Counted from the stretch's first letter, positions 1 to 9,161 are shown. The stretch: DNA of 64,000 nt from Arenibacter troitsensis (GCF_900177645.1 NZ_FXAO01000002.1:62001-126000); one strand, 5' to 3'. A program made the numbers and translations. The notes: generated by a model not told the origin, from the letters alone.

Positions 1-389
1 ATTACACCCTTGACTATGATAGGCATGTAGACGATTTTGTAGAGCGAATTATCGCAGCACAGGGCAGTTCTTCAGATGGGATAAAACAATATGGGGAATC
101 CATTAAGGCGAACATTGCCAAGATGTCGGCAGAGGAACGGAAAAGTTGGTCGGAAAAACAGACCTATCTAGCCTTGAACAACCTTCTTATTGCCTGTGCG
201 GAGCTAAAAATAGATGCCTGCCCCATGGAAGGGTTCAACAACCAAGCCTATAACAGCATCCTAGGGCTGGATGAACTAGGACTTAATGCAGCCGTGATAG
301 CCCCAGTAGGTTATAGATCTGCTTTAGACAAAACCCAGAATAGAAAAAAAGTAAGGAAAACCAAGGAAGAATTATTCCAAACTGCCTAA
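1..389 (+). CDS. NAD(P)H-dependent nitroreductase family oxidoreductase, C-terminal part
   Basis: The frame is open from base 3 and ends at 389, giving the last 128 residues of a protein that begins before the window. The C-terminal part contains PMEGFNNQAYNSILGLDE followed by AAVIAPVGYRS. This is the pattern of NfsB-like flavin reductases, where the PxEGF and VGYR blocks contribute to the FMN site. The family consists of cytoplasmic homodimers that reduce nitro compounds, quinones or similar acceptors with NAD(P)H; the natural substrate here is unknown. A strong hairpin follows the stop codon, so the gene probably ends its transcript. The first ATG inside the window (123) lies within the conserved fold and is not the true start. 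Confidence 0.85.
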   Translation, partial: YTLDYDRHVDDFVERIIAAQGSSSDGIKQYGESIKANIAKMSAEERKSWSEKQTYLALNNLLIACAELKIDACPMEGFNNQAYNSILGLDELGLNAAVIAPVGYRSALDKTQNRKKVRKTKEELFQTA

Positions 390-413
390 CTAAATAGAAT
401 TGATAAAAGTATG

Positions 414-450
414 GCAAGTTCAACATCCATATAACGCATGTTGGACTTGC
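414..450 (+). terminator. Hairpin after the nitroreductase gene
   Basis: GCAAGTTCAACAT (414-426) pairs with ATGTTGGACTTGC (438-450) over 13 bp with one G:T wobble and an 11-nt loop. It starts 25 nt after the stop codon. The following bases (TTAAAATAAT) are only weakly T-rich, so termination is probable but not certain. Confidence 0.55.
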
Positions 451-475
451 TTAAAATAATCCAAAGAATAATAGT

Positions 476-823
476 ATGCCACATTTTGTAATTGATTGCT
501 CGCAAAACATATTAAACAAAAAGACTCCAAACGAAATCATTCAGCGAGTTTATGATACCGCTGAAGCAACCGGTCTTTTTGAAGTCGGGGATATTAAGGT
601 AAGGATCAATCCCTTCGCTTATTATACGATAGGCAATACCAAGGACGACTTTATGCACATTTTCGCCAATATTATGGAAGGAAGAAGCATTCACGAAAAA
701 AGTGATTTATCAAAAAGAATAGTTTCTGAATTGACTTCAATGTTTCCCGAAGTTCCCATTATTTCCATAAACATACGGGATTTTGAGAAGGCCACCTACT
801 GCAATAAATCAATGGTTGGGTGA
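476..823 (+). CDS. 5-carboxymethyl-2-hydroxymuconate isomerase (CHMI) family tautomerase
   Basis: This 115-residue protein starts MPHFVIDCSQNIL, matching the CHMI/HpaF family start, in which Pro2 becomes the catalytic N-terminal proline after Met removal. It also keeps the IKVRINPFAYY segment and the MEGRS block that lines the active site in CHMI. The length fits the family (about 110-130 residues). In homoprotocatechuate degradation CHMI isomerises 5-carboxymethyl-2-hydroxymuconate. No other gene of that pathway is nearby, so the substrate in this organism is uncertain and a generic tautomerase role is as likely. The gene stands alone between the preceding hairpin and a 294-nt gap. Confidence 0.8.
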   Translation: MPHFVIDCSQNILNKKTPNEIIQRVYDTAEATGLFEVGDIKVRINPFAYYTIGNTKDDFMHIFANIMEGRSIHEKSDLSKRIVSELTSMFPEVPIISINIRDFEKATYCNKSMVG

Positions 824-1117
824 AATTGTACAATATATCCAGGGTATTACCAAAAATATTAACCGCCATCACGCAACTTTACCCATCATTTTCATCTTCG
901 GAAATAGAAGGTACAGGTTAATGAATAAATTATGTGCAAATGTGCGCTTATGAGTAGCAGAAGTCTCCTAAAAATATATTTCTGCCAACTAGGTTTATTT
1001 TGAACACGGATTCAAACGTATAATATTGGGATAATAATCTGTAACATTTAGGCAGCATTTAACACCAATACGGGCATTAACTGTAATACTGCCTATACTT
1101 AAAAATGAATGCTATAA

Positions 1118-2353
1118 ATGAAAAAATTGGTATCCAGTTATTTTAATACTTTTAATGGCCTTTCCAAGGAAGTATGGTGGCTGGCTTTGATTACATTAAT
1201 CAATAGGGCCGGTACCATGGTTATACCATTTCTTTCCCTATACCTTACCCAAAGTTTAAACTTTAGTCTTACGGAAGTGGGCTGGGTCATGGCACTCTTT
1301 GGCTTGGGATCGGTGATCGGCTCTTGGTTGGGAGGAAAATTAACGGACAGAATAGGCTATTATAAGGTTATGGTAATTAGCCTAATGGCTTCAGGCATTT
1401 CTTTTATCTTCTTACAGTACATAACATCATTTGTTGGTTTTTGCATCGGAGTCTTAATCCTAATGGCCATTGCCGATATGTTCCGTCCGGCCATGTTTGT
1501 GGCATTAAGTTCCTATAGCAAACCAGAAAACAGAACTCGCTCCATAACGCTGATCAGATTGGCGATTAATTTAGGGTTTTCTGCAGGACCAGCCCTAGGA
1601 GGCCTTATAATTTTTACCCTAGGTTACGGGGGATTGTTTTGGATAGATGGCATTACCTGTTTTGTAGCCGGAATTTTATTATTGCAAATTCTTAATCCTA
1701 GAAAAGCTAAAGCAATTGAACAATTGAAGGTTATAAATCCCACCAGAGGCTATACCGATAAGGCCTATATGATTCTCTTGGTGGCAATGACATTATTTGG
1801 CCTAGCATTTTTTCAATTATTATCTACCCTTCCCATATTTTATAAAGATGTTCACCATTTAACGGAGGCCGAGATTGGTCTACTTCTCGGTTTAAACGGC
1901 TTTCTTATATTTATTTTCGAGATGCCTCTGATCAAATGGTTGGAAGGCAGTAAAAATAACATGTCCAAACTCATCCTCATTGGGGTATTATTAACGGCAT
2001 TGAGCTTCATTGTTATCAATCTTTCCGGATGGATCGGTGCCCTAATTATAGGAATGGTTTTTATGACCTTTGGAGAAATGATCGTATTTCCATTCTCGAA
2101 TTCCTTGGCCCTAAATAGATCCATAAAAGGAAATCAAGGACAATACATGGCCTATTACTCCATATCCTTTTCCATAGCCCATATTTTTGGACACAGCATA
2201 GGTATGAACTTAGTGGCTAATTTGGGATATAAGTACACCTGGTATATTGTTTCCCTTTTGGCCCTATTAAGTGCGGCATTTATGCTATACCTAATGCATT
2301 TTTTAAAGAGGGAAAAAGTAGCTGCAACCGGTTCCATGAGAAGTATTGGATAG
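1118..2353 (+). CDS. Major facilitator superfamily transporter
   Basis: A 411-residue, very hydrophobic protein with about 12 predicted membrane segments. Between TM2 and TM3 it has GGKLTDRIGYYKVM, the MFS motif A (GxLaDrxGrkxxl). The TM4-5 region has FRPAMFVALSSYS and RLAINLGFSAGPALGG, typical of drug:H+ antiporter-like carriers of the YceL/MdtH type. A hydrophilic loop (NPRKAKAIEQLKVINPTRGY) separates the two six-helix halves. It is expected in the inner membrane exporting small molecules. Substrate cannot be inferred, since neither neighbour is a pathway gene. Monocistronic by spacing. Confidence 0.88.
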   Translation: MKKLVSSYFNTFNGLSKEVWWLALITLINRAGTMVIPFLSLYLTQSLNFSLTEVGWVMALFGLGSVIGSWLGGKLTDRIGYYKVMVISLMASGISFIFLQYITSFVGFCIGVLILMAIADMFRPAMFVALSSYSKPENRTRSITLIRLAINLGFSAGPALGGLIIFTLGYGGLFWIDGITCFVAGILLLQILNPRKAKAIEQLKVINPTRGYTDKAYMILLVAMTLFGLAFFQLLSTLPIFYKDVHHLTEAEIGLLLGLNGFLIFIFEMPLIKWLEGSKNNMSKLILIGVLLTALSFIVINLSGWIGALIIGMVFMTFGEMIVFPFSNSLALNRSIKGNQGQYMAYYSISFSIAHIFGHSIGMNLVANLGYKYTWYIVSLLALLSAAFMLYLMHFLKREKVAATGSMRSIG

Positions 2354-2875
2354 ACTGTCTAACGTCCGTGTGCAATTAATACCTAATTGCTAGCAAATTT
2401 TGAACAAATTGGCTGCGGGACAGCTTCCTTCACCACCTGTAAATCTCCGCACTATATCACCACTATACCTTTGGGACAATGCTTTTGAACAAAATCATTG
2501 AAAATGCCGATTTTGACTTTACCCTAAAGTATTTCAAACAAAATATTGTTATAATTAATTTCTATTTAAGATTTGGATGGAAGTCGATATCAGAAGATAT
2601 TTCAATTAAAAGGAAGTATATTCTATCTAAGTACCTCATTTCCAAATAACGATTTTAAAAGGCGCCAATAATTAGGTGCTTCTCCCAAAAGCCTGAAGTC
2701 CGTAATCGTTACAAAAAACTATGGTCTTTTACTTGGAACACCTAAACGGTCTAAAAAATAAATCCATTAAAAACCATAGCATATAAGATTTTCCGAAATT
2801 ATGATAATTAGTATATTTATCAAGTAATCAGTCATATAATCCAGACCTTACGTCTATAAACAATAAAAATATCAC
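2354..2875. other. Long intergenic stretch between the MFS carrier and a secreted protein
   Basis: 522 bp without a convincing gene. It contains a 56-codon open frame on the + strand (2479-2649, ATG start) rich in Lys, Ile and Phe, without a recognisable domain or ribosome-binding site; I regard it as a weak candidate. A 7-bp inverted pair (CTATGGT 2719-2725, ACCATAG 2773-2779) is present but too short to interpret. The last 100 bp should hold the promoter of the next gene. Confidence 0.4.
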
Positions 2876-3886
2876 ATGTGTAAAGATAATTACCTTATGC
2901 GGATTTTATTCCTTGGTGCCCTTCTTGTTATTTTTTCTTCCTTTAACCACTCAATAGACCCTTCTGAAAAGGAAGGCAGCCAACCGCAATCATTGGTATT
3001 CAATACCGATGGGATGTACAATGCCGAGTTCTTCGATTATATATTTAGAGGCCATTTTGAAAATATTGAATTAAAACGTGAGGACATGCGATTCCTTATG
3101 ATTTTTGAACAATACCTCAGAGCCTTTGGAAGGCAATGTCCAAGTTACCTGCCAGATAACAAGGTAGAGATTATGGAACAGGTCTGTGCTGTAGAAGAGG
3201 TTTCCAAAAATATATATGGAGATGTGCTTAGCAGGGTTTGTGTTGAATATGAATGGGTAGGTACCGGCATTTACGCACGTCCCGATCTTTATAATGCAAA
3301 AATTGAGGTTGAAAATATCCAAAGAGCCGACGCTGTACGTACCACAATGGAGATGATCTTGGACCCAAATGCTATGGGCAATTCCGTTGATTTAATGCAT
3401 CAGGCCAAGGGTCTTCAAAATGATATGCTACAAATTTTTGAGATCAACAACTGTAATAGTCCAGGAGTTCGAAGGTTTGAAGAGAACCTTAAATTGTTTG
3501 CCCTGAACAAACCTTCCATTCGTATGGACGGTAGCAGCAAATACGCTGCCATGAAAAAAACTGGAGGACCTGCGGGAGCCCAAAATTACAATAAGTTGAT
3601 AGATGACCTGGTAGCCAATCAATCGAAAACCTGGTCGTTCAATCGCTATACTCCAGGAAGTATTTCGGCTGTTTCCATACTGTCCAAGGACAGTGAAGGA
3701 AGACCTAAGTCGATCAAGGCCAATTATAGTTATTCAGGTTTTGGTAGTGGTAGTCAAGGCTGGGTGCAAATCGACTTTGAGAAAGGGCTACCCAAATGTA
3801 TTTATTTCTTTGACTTTCCCACTAACTGCAAAACTCCGAACAGTAGTATTGTGGCCTCGTATGCTCAGGGAGGTTACGGAAAATAG
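2876..3886 (+). CDS. Secreted protein of unknown function
   Basis: I do not recognise this 336-residue protein. The N terminus is a Sec-type signal: from the internal Met at residue 8 it reads MRILFLGALLVIFSSFNHS, so translation may start at 2897 rather than 2876. The mature part is hydrophilic. It carries cysteines at GRQCPSYLP, EQVCAVEE, RVCVEYE, NNCNSPG, KCIYFF and NCKTP, which could form disulfides in the periplasm. The last 80 residues are rich in Gly, Ser and Tyr (YSYSGFGSGSQGW). No lipobox Cys follows the hydrophobic segment. The gene stands alone, with 119 bp before the next one. Composition resembles its neighbours, so recent transfer is not indicated. Confidence 0.7.
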   Translation: MCKDNYLMRILFLGALLVIFSSFNHSIDPSEKEGSQPQSLVFNTDGMYNAEFFDYIFRGHFENIELKREDMRFLMIFEQYLRAFGRQCPSYLPDNKVEIMEQVCAVEEVSKNIYGDVLSRVCVEYEWVGTGIYARPDLYNAKIEVENIQRADAVRTTMEMILDPNAMGNSVDLMHQAKGLQNDMLQIFEINNCNSPGVRRFEENLKLFALNKPSIRMDGSSKYAAMKKTGGPAGAQNYNKLIDDLVANQSKTWSFNRYTPGSISAVSILSKDSEGRPKSIKANYSYSGFGSGSQGWVQIDFEKGLPKCIYFFDFPTNCKTPNSSIVASYAQGGYGK

Positions 3887-4005
3887 TTTTAATCCTAAGC
3901 TGTCCAAGATATCCTTACAATGATGAAAATGCGTTATTTTTATTCCACCTTAAGAAGGAGTTCACCGTCGCTTATAGCCAATGGCCCTTAAAACTTTGTC
4001 CATTC

Positions 4006-4566
4006 ATGATAAAAAAGAAATTAACCACAAAAGAACAGACCACTTTCCTGGAAGTTTTAAAAGTCCGTTTTCACAAAAACCTGCATCGGCATAAAAGCCT
4101 TGATTGGAAGGCCATAGAAAATAAACTCATTGACAACCCAGCTAAACTTTGGGCACTTAACGAAATGGAAAAAACCGGTGGTGAACCAGATGTAGTGGAT
4201 TTTGATGAAGCAAGTGGTGATTACGTTTTTTTTGATTGCTCAGCTGAAAGTCCAGTAGGAAGAAGAAGTGCCTGCTATGATCAAGAGGCGCAAGAATCCA
4301 GAAAAAAATTCAAGCCCGAAGAAAATGCCTGTGACATGGCTTTAGCTATGGGAGTCCAAATAATGACCGAGGAAGACTATAGAAAGCTACAAAAACTTGG
4401 GAAATTTGATACAAAAACCTCTAGCTGGATACATACGCCTGCCGATATTAGACAACTTGGAGGAGCACTCTTTGCCGATTATAGGTATGGCCATGTATTT
4501 GTTTATCACAATGGAGCCGATTCCTATTATGCTGCCAGGGGATTCCGAGGAAAATTAAGAATCTAG
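4006..4566 (+). CDS. DUF4256 domain-containing protein
   Basis: The 186-residue protein matches the DUF4256 pattern over its whole length as I remember the family: a basic N-terminal helix, then LWALNEMEKTGGEPDVV, VFFDCSAESPVGRRSACYD, ENACDMALAMGVQ and KTSSWIHTPADIRQLGGALF, ending VYHNGADSYYAARGFRG. No signal peptide or membrane segment is present, so it should be cytoplasmic. Function is unknown in the family. The invariant Cys in FDCSAES and the acidic and arginine residues around it look like a possible active site, which is inference only. It is not in an operon: 119 bp upstream and 179 bp downstream are non-coding. Confidence 0.85.
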   Translation: MIKKKLTTKEQTTFLEVLKVRFHKNLHRHKSLDWKAIENKLIDNPAKLWALNEMEKTGGEPDVVDFDEASGDYVFFDCSAESPVGRRSACYDQEAQESRKKFKPEENACDMALAMGVQIMTEEDYRKLQKLGKFDTKTSSWIHTPADIRQLGGALFADYRYGHVFVYHNGADSYYAARGFRGKLRI

Positions 4567-4745
4567 TTGCAAATATTATCGTAAGCATTTTATGAAGAAG
4601 ACAGCTTCCTAAAACAATGGGTTTAACTATTATAAATAATCTCCTATATATTAAAAAGAGGACATTTTAGTAGATTTTAGAACTCCCGCTTACTCGGATT
4701 AACTAAAGATTATTGCTATCTTACTCAACACTAAAACCATAACAG

Positions 4746-5915
4746 ATGCCATCCAACAGACGTAAATTTCTTGGTCAATCCCTTGCTTCGGTAGCGGGAA
4801 TAGCTGCCACTGCCATGATCCCGAACCACATATTTGGCCACAACTTACATAACACCTCGAGACCGGAAGAAATCATATTGCCAACCAATAATCCTTCCAG
4901 CATTAAAGAATCCATTAAATTTTCTGTAATTGGATTAAACCATGGCCATATTTATGGCATGGTAGACGCCTTACTTACTGGTGGCGGAAGTTTGGTGGCC
5001 GTTTATGCCAGAGAGCCCGAACTGTTGCAGCAGTTCACCAAACGCTACCCTAAGGTGAAAATCGCAAAAAGCGAAAATGAAATTATTGAGGACAATTCCA
5101 TTCAGCTAGTGGCCAGCGCCGCCATTCCTGTAGAAAGGGCGCCAATTGGAATTCGTGTTATGAAGTCCGGAAAAGATTTTATGGCAGACAAGCCCGGCAT
5201 ACTTACTTTGGAACAATTTAACGAGGTAAAAAAAGTACAAAAGGAAACGAAACGCATTTATTCCATAATGTATAGTGAACGTTTAGGTAATCCGGCCTCC
5301 GTAAAAGCTGGAGAATTGGTGAGCGCCGGAGCCATTGGTAAAGTGGTGCAAACTATAGGACTGGGACCGCACCGAATGCGTCCTGAATCCCGTCCCGACT
5401 GGTTTTTCGACCCCAACATGGCAGGCGGCATTCTGTGCGACATAGGCTCGCACCAGTGTGACCAATTTCTATTTTATACCAACTCTAAACAGGCAGATGT
5501 AAATTTTTCCCAAATAGGGAATTTTAATAATACCCACAATCCCGAATATCAGGATTTCGGGGATATGAGCGTAAGAAGTCCCCATGCTACCGGCTACATT
5601 AGAATCGACTGGTTTACACCAGAGGGACTAGGTACTTGGGGAGACGGGCGTACCTTCATCCTGGGAACTGAAGGCTATATTGAAATGAGAAAATATATAG
5701 ACATTGCAGGTCGCCAGGGAGGTAATCACCTATTTTTAGTGAATCAAAAGGAAACAAAATATTACGACTGTTCCAATATCTATATGCCCTATGGCGAACA
5801 GTTGGTAAACGATGTGGTACATCGTACGGAAACCGCCATGTCCCAAAACCATTGTTTCCTTGCTACGGAATTGGCGCTGACCGGACAAAAAATGGCACAT
5901 AAGATCAATGTATAA
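4746..5915 (+). CDS. Tat-exported Gfo/Idh/MocA family oxidoreductase
   Basis: The 389-residue protein begins with a twin-arginine signal (SNRRKFLGQSLASVAGIAA), so a folded, cofactor-loaded enzyme is probably exported to the periplasm. The Rossmann-like part starts at about residue 57 (IKFSVIGLNHGHIYGMVDAL). The usual GxGxxG is reduced to GLNHGH, so nucleotide binding is not certain. The C-terminal part carries DKPGILTLEQF, where EKP is usual, and GGILCDIGSHQCDQFLF, equivalent to the GG-x-L-x-D-x-G-x-H block of the Gfo/Idh/MocA C-terminal domain. Members oxidise sugars or, in GH109, cleave glycosides. A small ACT-domain gene follows 32 bp downstream. Substrate is unknown. Confidence 0.85.
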   Translation: MPSNRRKFLGQSLASVAGIAATAMIPNHIFGHNLHNTSRPEEIILPTNNPSSIKESIKFSVIGLNHGHIYGMVDALLTGGGSLVAVYAREPELLQQFTKRYPKVKIAKSENEIIEDNSIQLVASAAIPVERAPIGIRVMKSGKDFMADKPGILTLEQFNEVKKVQKETKRIYSIMYSERLGNPASVKAGELVSAGAIGKVVQTIGLGPHRMRPESRPDWFFDPNMAGGILCDIGSHQCDQFLFYTNSKQADVNFSQIGNFNNTHNPEYQDFGDMSVRSPHATGYIRIDWFTPEGLGTWGDGRTFILGTEGYIEMRKYIDIAGRQGGNHLFLVNQKETKYYDCSNIYMPYGEQLVNDVVHRTETAMSQNHCFLATELALTGQKMAHKINV

Positions 5916-5947
5916 ACTACATCAATTATCACATTCAATTGGATTAT

Positions 5948-6349
5948 ATGAGTGGAGAAACCAACTTATACAAACTAATAAATGAAATGTCCCCTGTGTT
6001 GAATCAAGGGGAATACGTATTTTCTACGGTACAAAACTTGGATTTTATTGAAAGAAAGGATTCCATCTGTGAATTCAAGGAAAATGAAGGGACTACAATA
6101 GTAATCGAAAAGAACAAAGCAGACCAATTAAAGCTTCCCTATGAATATGTAGCCGCATGGATTACCTTAAAAATTCATTCCTCATTGGAGGCCGTAGGCC
6201 TTACCGCCGTGTTTTCAAATGCCTTGGCAAAAAACAATATAAGCTGTAATGTTATAGCCGGATATTATCACGACCATATTTTTGTAGATACAAAAGATTC
6301 GGAAAAGGCTATGCTCGTTTTAACCAACTTATCCAAGACCTTCAAATAA
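5948..6349 (+). CDS. ACT domain-containing protein (ACT_3/ACT_7 type)
   Basis: A 133-residue protein starting MSGETNLYKLINEMSPVLN, the signature start of the small ACT_3 proteins, followed by GEYVFSTVQNLDF. The second half (WITLKIHSSLEAVGLTAVFSNAL, then ISCNVIAGYYHDHIFV) is an ACT-type fold (ACT_7). Such domains bind amino acids or other small ligands allosterically; these stand-alone proteins have no assigned pathway. I chose ATG at 5948 over TTG at 5939 because the family begins with MSGE. It lies 32 bp after the oxidoreductase gene and may be co-transcribed with it. Confidence 0.82.
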   Translation: MSGETNLYKLINEMSPVLNQGEYVFSTVQNLDFIERKDSICEFKENEGTTIVIEKNKADQLKLPYEYVAAWITLKIHSSLEAVGLTAVFSNALAKNNISCNVIAGYYHDHIFVDTKDSEKAMLVLTNLSKTFK

Positions 6350-6404
6350 CGTGCCCCCTTCCCCACTATTCCACATGTGAATGTCCGGATTCTATTTTTA
6401 TCAA

Positions 6405-6433
6405 TATTGCATTATTGTCACAATAATGCAATA
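6405..6433. repeat. Perfect 29-bp palindrome upstream of the GH105 gene
   Basis: TATTGCATTATTGT (6405-6418) is followed by one central C and then its exact reverse complement ACAATAATGCAATA (6420-6433). All 14 arm positions pair. An odd-centred palindrome with no usable loop is more like a site for a dimeric regulator than an RNA hairpin. It lies 56 bp after the ACT gene and 161 bp before the GH105 start, which makes the GH105 gene its natural target. Confidence 0.6.
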
Positions 6434-6594
6434 ATATTCATGTAATTAAAAAAATTTAACCGAATATTTATTATTATTGATAACTGTAACCATGGGCAAT
6501 AGGTTTTCCGAATTATCAAAAGCATTTGGAAATGATAAATCGGAGACCTTTTATTGTTTTAACAATTAATCAACTTTATAAATTTATCCAAATA

Positions 6595-7707
6595 ATGAAA
6601 AGAACAGCCATTTTTACATCACTTTTAATATTTGTATTTTCCTCCCTTACACGAGCCCAGGATATAAAGCCGACCGAAGTTAAAAAAGTCATGGAGAAAG
6701 TGGCCAATTGGCAGATAGACAATTACCAAGGGCTTTACAGCGGACATGATAAGCCACATCATCCATTGGACTGGACCAATGGTGCCTTGTATGTAGGAAT
6801 GATAAAATGGGCCGCCATGGCGGAAACCGACAAATATTATGAGTGGCTTAAAGATATTGGACAAAAACATGAATGGCAATTGCACCGTAGAAAATACCAT
6901 GCCGATGATCATACTGTTGGCCAGCTATATATTGATCTTTACAGGAAGTATCAGGACAAGGAAATGATAGAACCTACCAAGGAGCAGTTTAATTTTATCA
7001 TGTACCATCCTTCATTAAGCTCTCTACATTGGAAGACTCCCTATCATCAGGATCGTTGGAATTGGTGCGATGCCCTTTTTATGTCTCCTCCGGTCTGGGC
7101 AAAGCTGTACAATGTTACCGGTGAAAAAAAATACCTCGATTTCATGATGACCGAATTTAAGGCCACTACCGATTTCCTGTTCGATAAAAAGGAAAACCTA
7201 TACTATAGGGACGAGAGTTATATGGGCAAATTGGACAACGGTACCAAAATATTTTGGGCAAGGGGCAACGGCTGGGTATTTGCCGGACTCGTTAATGTCA
7301 TGAACGAATTGGATCCAAAAAGCAAGGAGTACAAATATTTCCTGAATATATACAAAAAAATGGCTGCCAAATTACTAAATATCCAAACTCCCGAAGGGCA
7401 CTGGGCCATGAGTCTATTGGGGCAGAAATATTATCCCACTCCAGAAACCAGTGGAACCGCTTTTTATGTTTACGGTTTGGCTTGGGGCTTAAACCAAGGA
7501 ATATTGGATAAGACCACCTATACCCCTGCTGTACAAAAAGGATGGAACACTTTGTTGGGCCATGTTACCAGTGAAGGAATGTTGGGATATGTTCAGCCTA
7601 TTGGAGCTGCACCTGGAAAGGCCTGGGCGGACAAAACGGAAGTATATGGCACAGGAGCCTTTCTTAGCGCCGGTTCTGAAGTTTATAAGTTGTACGGTGG
7701 AAAATAA
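6595..7707 (+). CDS. Glycoside hydrolase family 88/105 protein (unsaturated rhamnogalacturonyl hydrolase-like)
   Basis: The 370-residue protein starts with a Sec signal (MKRTAIFTSLLIFVFSSLTRAQ), which is why ATG 6595 is preferred to the upstream in-frame ATG at 6526. The mature part is an (alpha/alpha)6-barrel of the YteR/GH105 type. It contains ADDHTVGQLYIDLYRKY and HQDRWNWCDALFMSPPVW, whose Asp corresponds to the catalytic Asp of the family, then ARGNGWVFAGLVNVMNEL. Enzymes of this family hydrate and release unsaturated uronic acid from lyase products of pectin or similar glycans, probably in the periplasm. It is far from the glycan locus at the other end of the window and has no lyase beside it. 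A perfect palindrome and an imperfect inverted repeat lie in its long leader. Confidence 0.88.
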   Translation: MKRTAIFTSLLIFVFSSLTRAQDIKPTEVKKVMEKVANWQIDNYQGLYSGHDKPHHPLDWTNGALYVGMIKWAAMAETDKYYEWLKDIGQKHEWQLHRRKYHADDHTVGQLYIDLYRKYQDKEMIEPTKEQFNFIMYHPSLSSLHWKTPYHQDRWNWCDALFMSPPVWAKLYNVTGEKKYLDFMMTEFKATTDFLFDKKENLYYRDESYMGKLDNGTKIFWARGNGWVFAGLVNVMNELDPKSKEYKYFLNIYKKMAAKLLNIQTPEGHWAMSLLGQKYYPTPETSGTAFYVYGLAWGLNQGILDKTTYTPAVQKGWNTLLGHVTSEGMLGYVQPIGAAPGKAWADKTEVYGTGAFLSAGSEVYKLYGGK

Positions 7708-7832
7708 GGCACCCGTAATTAAATCTTAAAAATTATTTTACCTTAATATTTCAAGTAGTAGAAGCAAAAACTTGTTGATACGGGTCATTGCAATGGCTTT
7801 TAATGCTATAAATTTATGTGCTTTACAATGCG

Positions 7833-8948
7833 ATGAAAAGAAGTTTGGTCCAGTTCAGGAATAGCCGGTTACGGGGATTTATAAGAAAACATGAGAAATA
7901 TGTTCCCATCCTATTTTTCATCGGCGGGTTTATTTTTGACACCCTTACCTTAGGACGCATAGATAGGCTATATGACCTTAGCGTACTGTGCCTGCACATG
8001 ACCTCCTTAACCATTACACTTTACCTTTATAACCTAGCGGATGATGGCAAATGGAACAACACGTTACTAGAAAGGTTTAGGGAATATTATCCATTGGCCA
8101 TACAATTTTTCTTCGGCGGACTTTCCAGTGCCTACGTGATCTATTACTCACGTAGCGTATCCATGTCCAAAACTGTTTTCTTCCTGATCATTCTTCTCGT
8201 CTTATTATTTGCCAATGAAATTTTAAAAAAAAGAATATCCAATAAGTACTTACAGTTCAGCGTATATTTCTTTATCAGTTTTACCTTTTTCACCTTTATG
8301 ATTCCCGTGTTGATCAAGGAAATGAGCCCCGATATTTTTATACTCTCGGGTCTAATTAGTTTAATTAGCACCTTGGCACTAATTGCTATTATTTATCGTG
8401 CAAGTCCCAGCACAAGGTCCGAAATACATTTGGGCAAACTCATGGGAATAGTGATTTCCATTTACCTAATTATCAACTTATTCTATTTTTTCAGGCTTAT
8501 CCCACCCGTACCCCTTGCCTTGAGCAACGGTATTGTTGCGCACCAGGTCAAGGTAGAAAACAACAACTACCTTGTTACCTATGAAACCGATGAATGGTAC
8601 GTATTTTGGAGAAAGCACAGACTAAAATTTATTCAGAAGCCCAATGAAGATGTATATGTTTTTTCGTCCATATTTGCCCCGACCAGTTTAAAGAAATCGG
8701 TATTCCATCGCTGGAAATGGTATAATGATGCAACTCAGGAATGGGAAATTATTGAGGATATTGGCTATGACATTACTGGTGGCAGGGATGGCGGTTACCG
8801 CGGTTATACCTATAAGAACAATTTAGTTGAAGGCTTGTGGAAAGTGGAGGTACTTACCCAGGAAGAATTGGTTTTGGGCATAATAGATTTTGAGGTAATC
8901 ACCAGTGTTACCTTGCAACCAAAGAGATTGATACAGAAAATATTCTGA
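7833..8948 (+). CDS. DUF2914 domain-containing membrane protein
   Basis: A protein of 371 residues. The first 230 or so contain about six hydrophobic segments. The last 130 form the extracytoplasmic DUF2914 domain, recognisable by FHRWKWYND, ITGGRDGGYRGYTYK and EGLWKVEVLTQEELVLGIIDFEV. No enzymatic role is known; proteins with this domain are envelope proteins. A GTG start at 7818 is possible, but ATG 7833 gives MKRSLVQF, a normal basic cytoplasmic end. The gene stands alone, 125 bp after the GH105 gene. Confidence 0.8.
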   Translation: MKRSLVQFRNSRLRGFIRKHEKYVPILFFIGGFIFDTLTLGRIDRLYDLSVLCLHMTSLTITLYLYNLADDGKWNNTLLERFREYYPLAIQFFFGGLSSAYVIYYSRSVSMSKTVFFLIILLVLLFANEILKKRISNKYLQFSVYFFISFTFFTFMIPVLIKEMSPDIFILSGLISLISTLALIAIIYRASPSTRSEIHLGKLMGIVISIYLIINLFYFFRLIPPVPLALSNGIVAHQVKVENNNYLVTYETDEWYVFWRKHRLKFIQKPNEDVYVFSSIFAPTSLKKSVFHRWKWYNDATQEWEIIEDIGYDITGGRDGGYRGYTYKNNLVEGLWKVEVLTQEELVLGIIDFEVITSVTLQPKRLIQKIF

Positions 8949-9161
8949 CTCTTGTTGTTACTATTTATGGCCGTATTACCAAAGAAAGTGCCCCACAGAT
9001 AGAATAAATTTCTAGAGAACATTCCTGTAAAGAATATATTTTTTAAGCTTTATAAACCAGCATTTTTTCCACATATTGAAATAATGTGCAAAAAACATAC
9101 ATTTTTTTGTATCCTTTTGGGCAAGATTTGGTCTACTTAATAAACATAAAATCTTTTAACA

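Noticed and set aside
2479-2649. 56-codon frame (Lys/Ile/Phe-rich) in the long gap
   Set aside because: No domain, no clear ribosome-binding site and an AT-biased composition expected by chance; left as a weak candidate only.
2719-2779. CTATGGT / ACCATAG inverted pair 47 nt apart
   Set aside because: 7 bp in AT-rich DNA at this distance is expected by chance.
3693-3923. 76-codon frame overlapping the end of the secreted-protein gene
   Set aside because: Out of frame with a protein that has a signal peptide and a consistent composition; the frame is Arg/Leu/Val-rich without motif.
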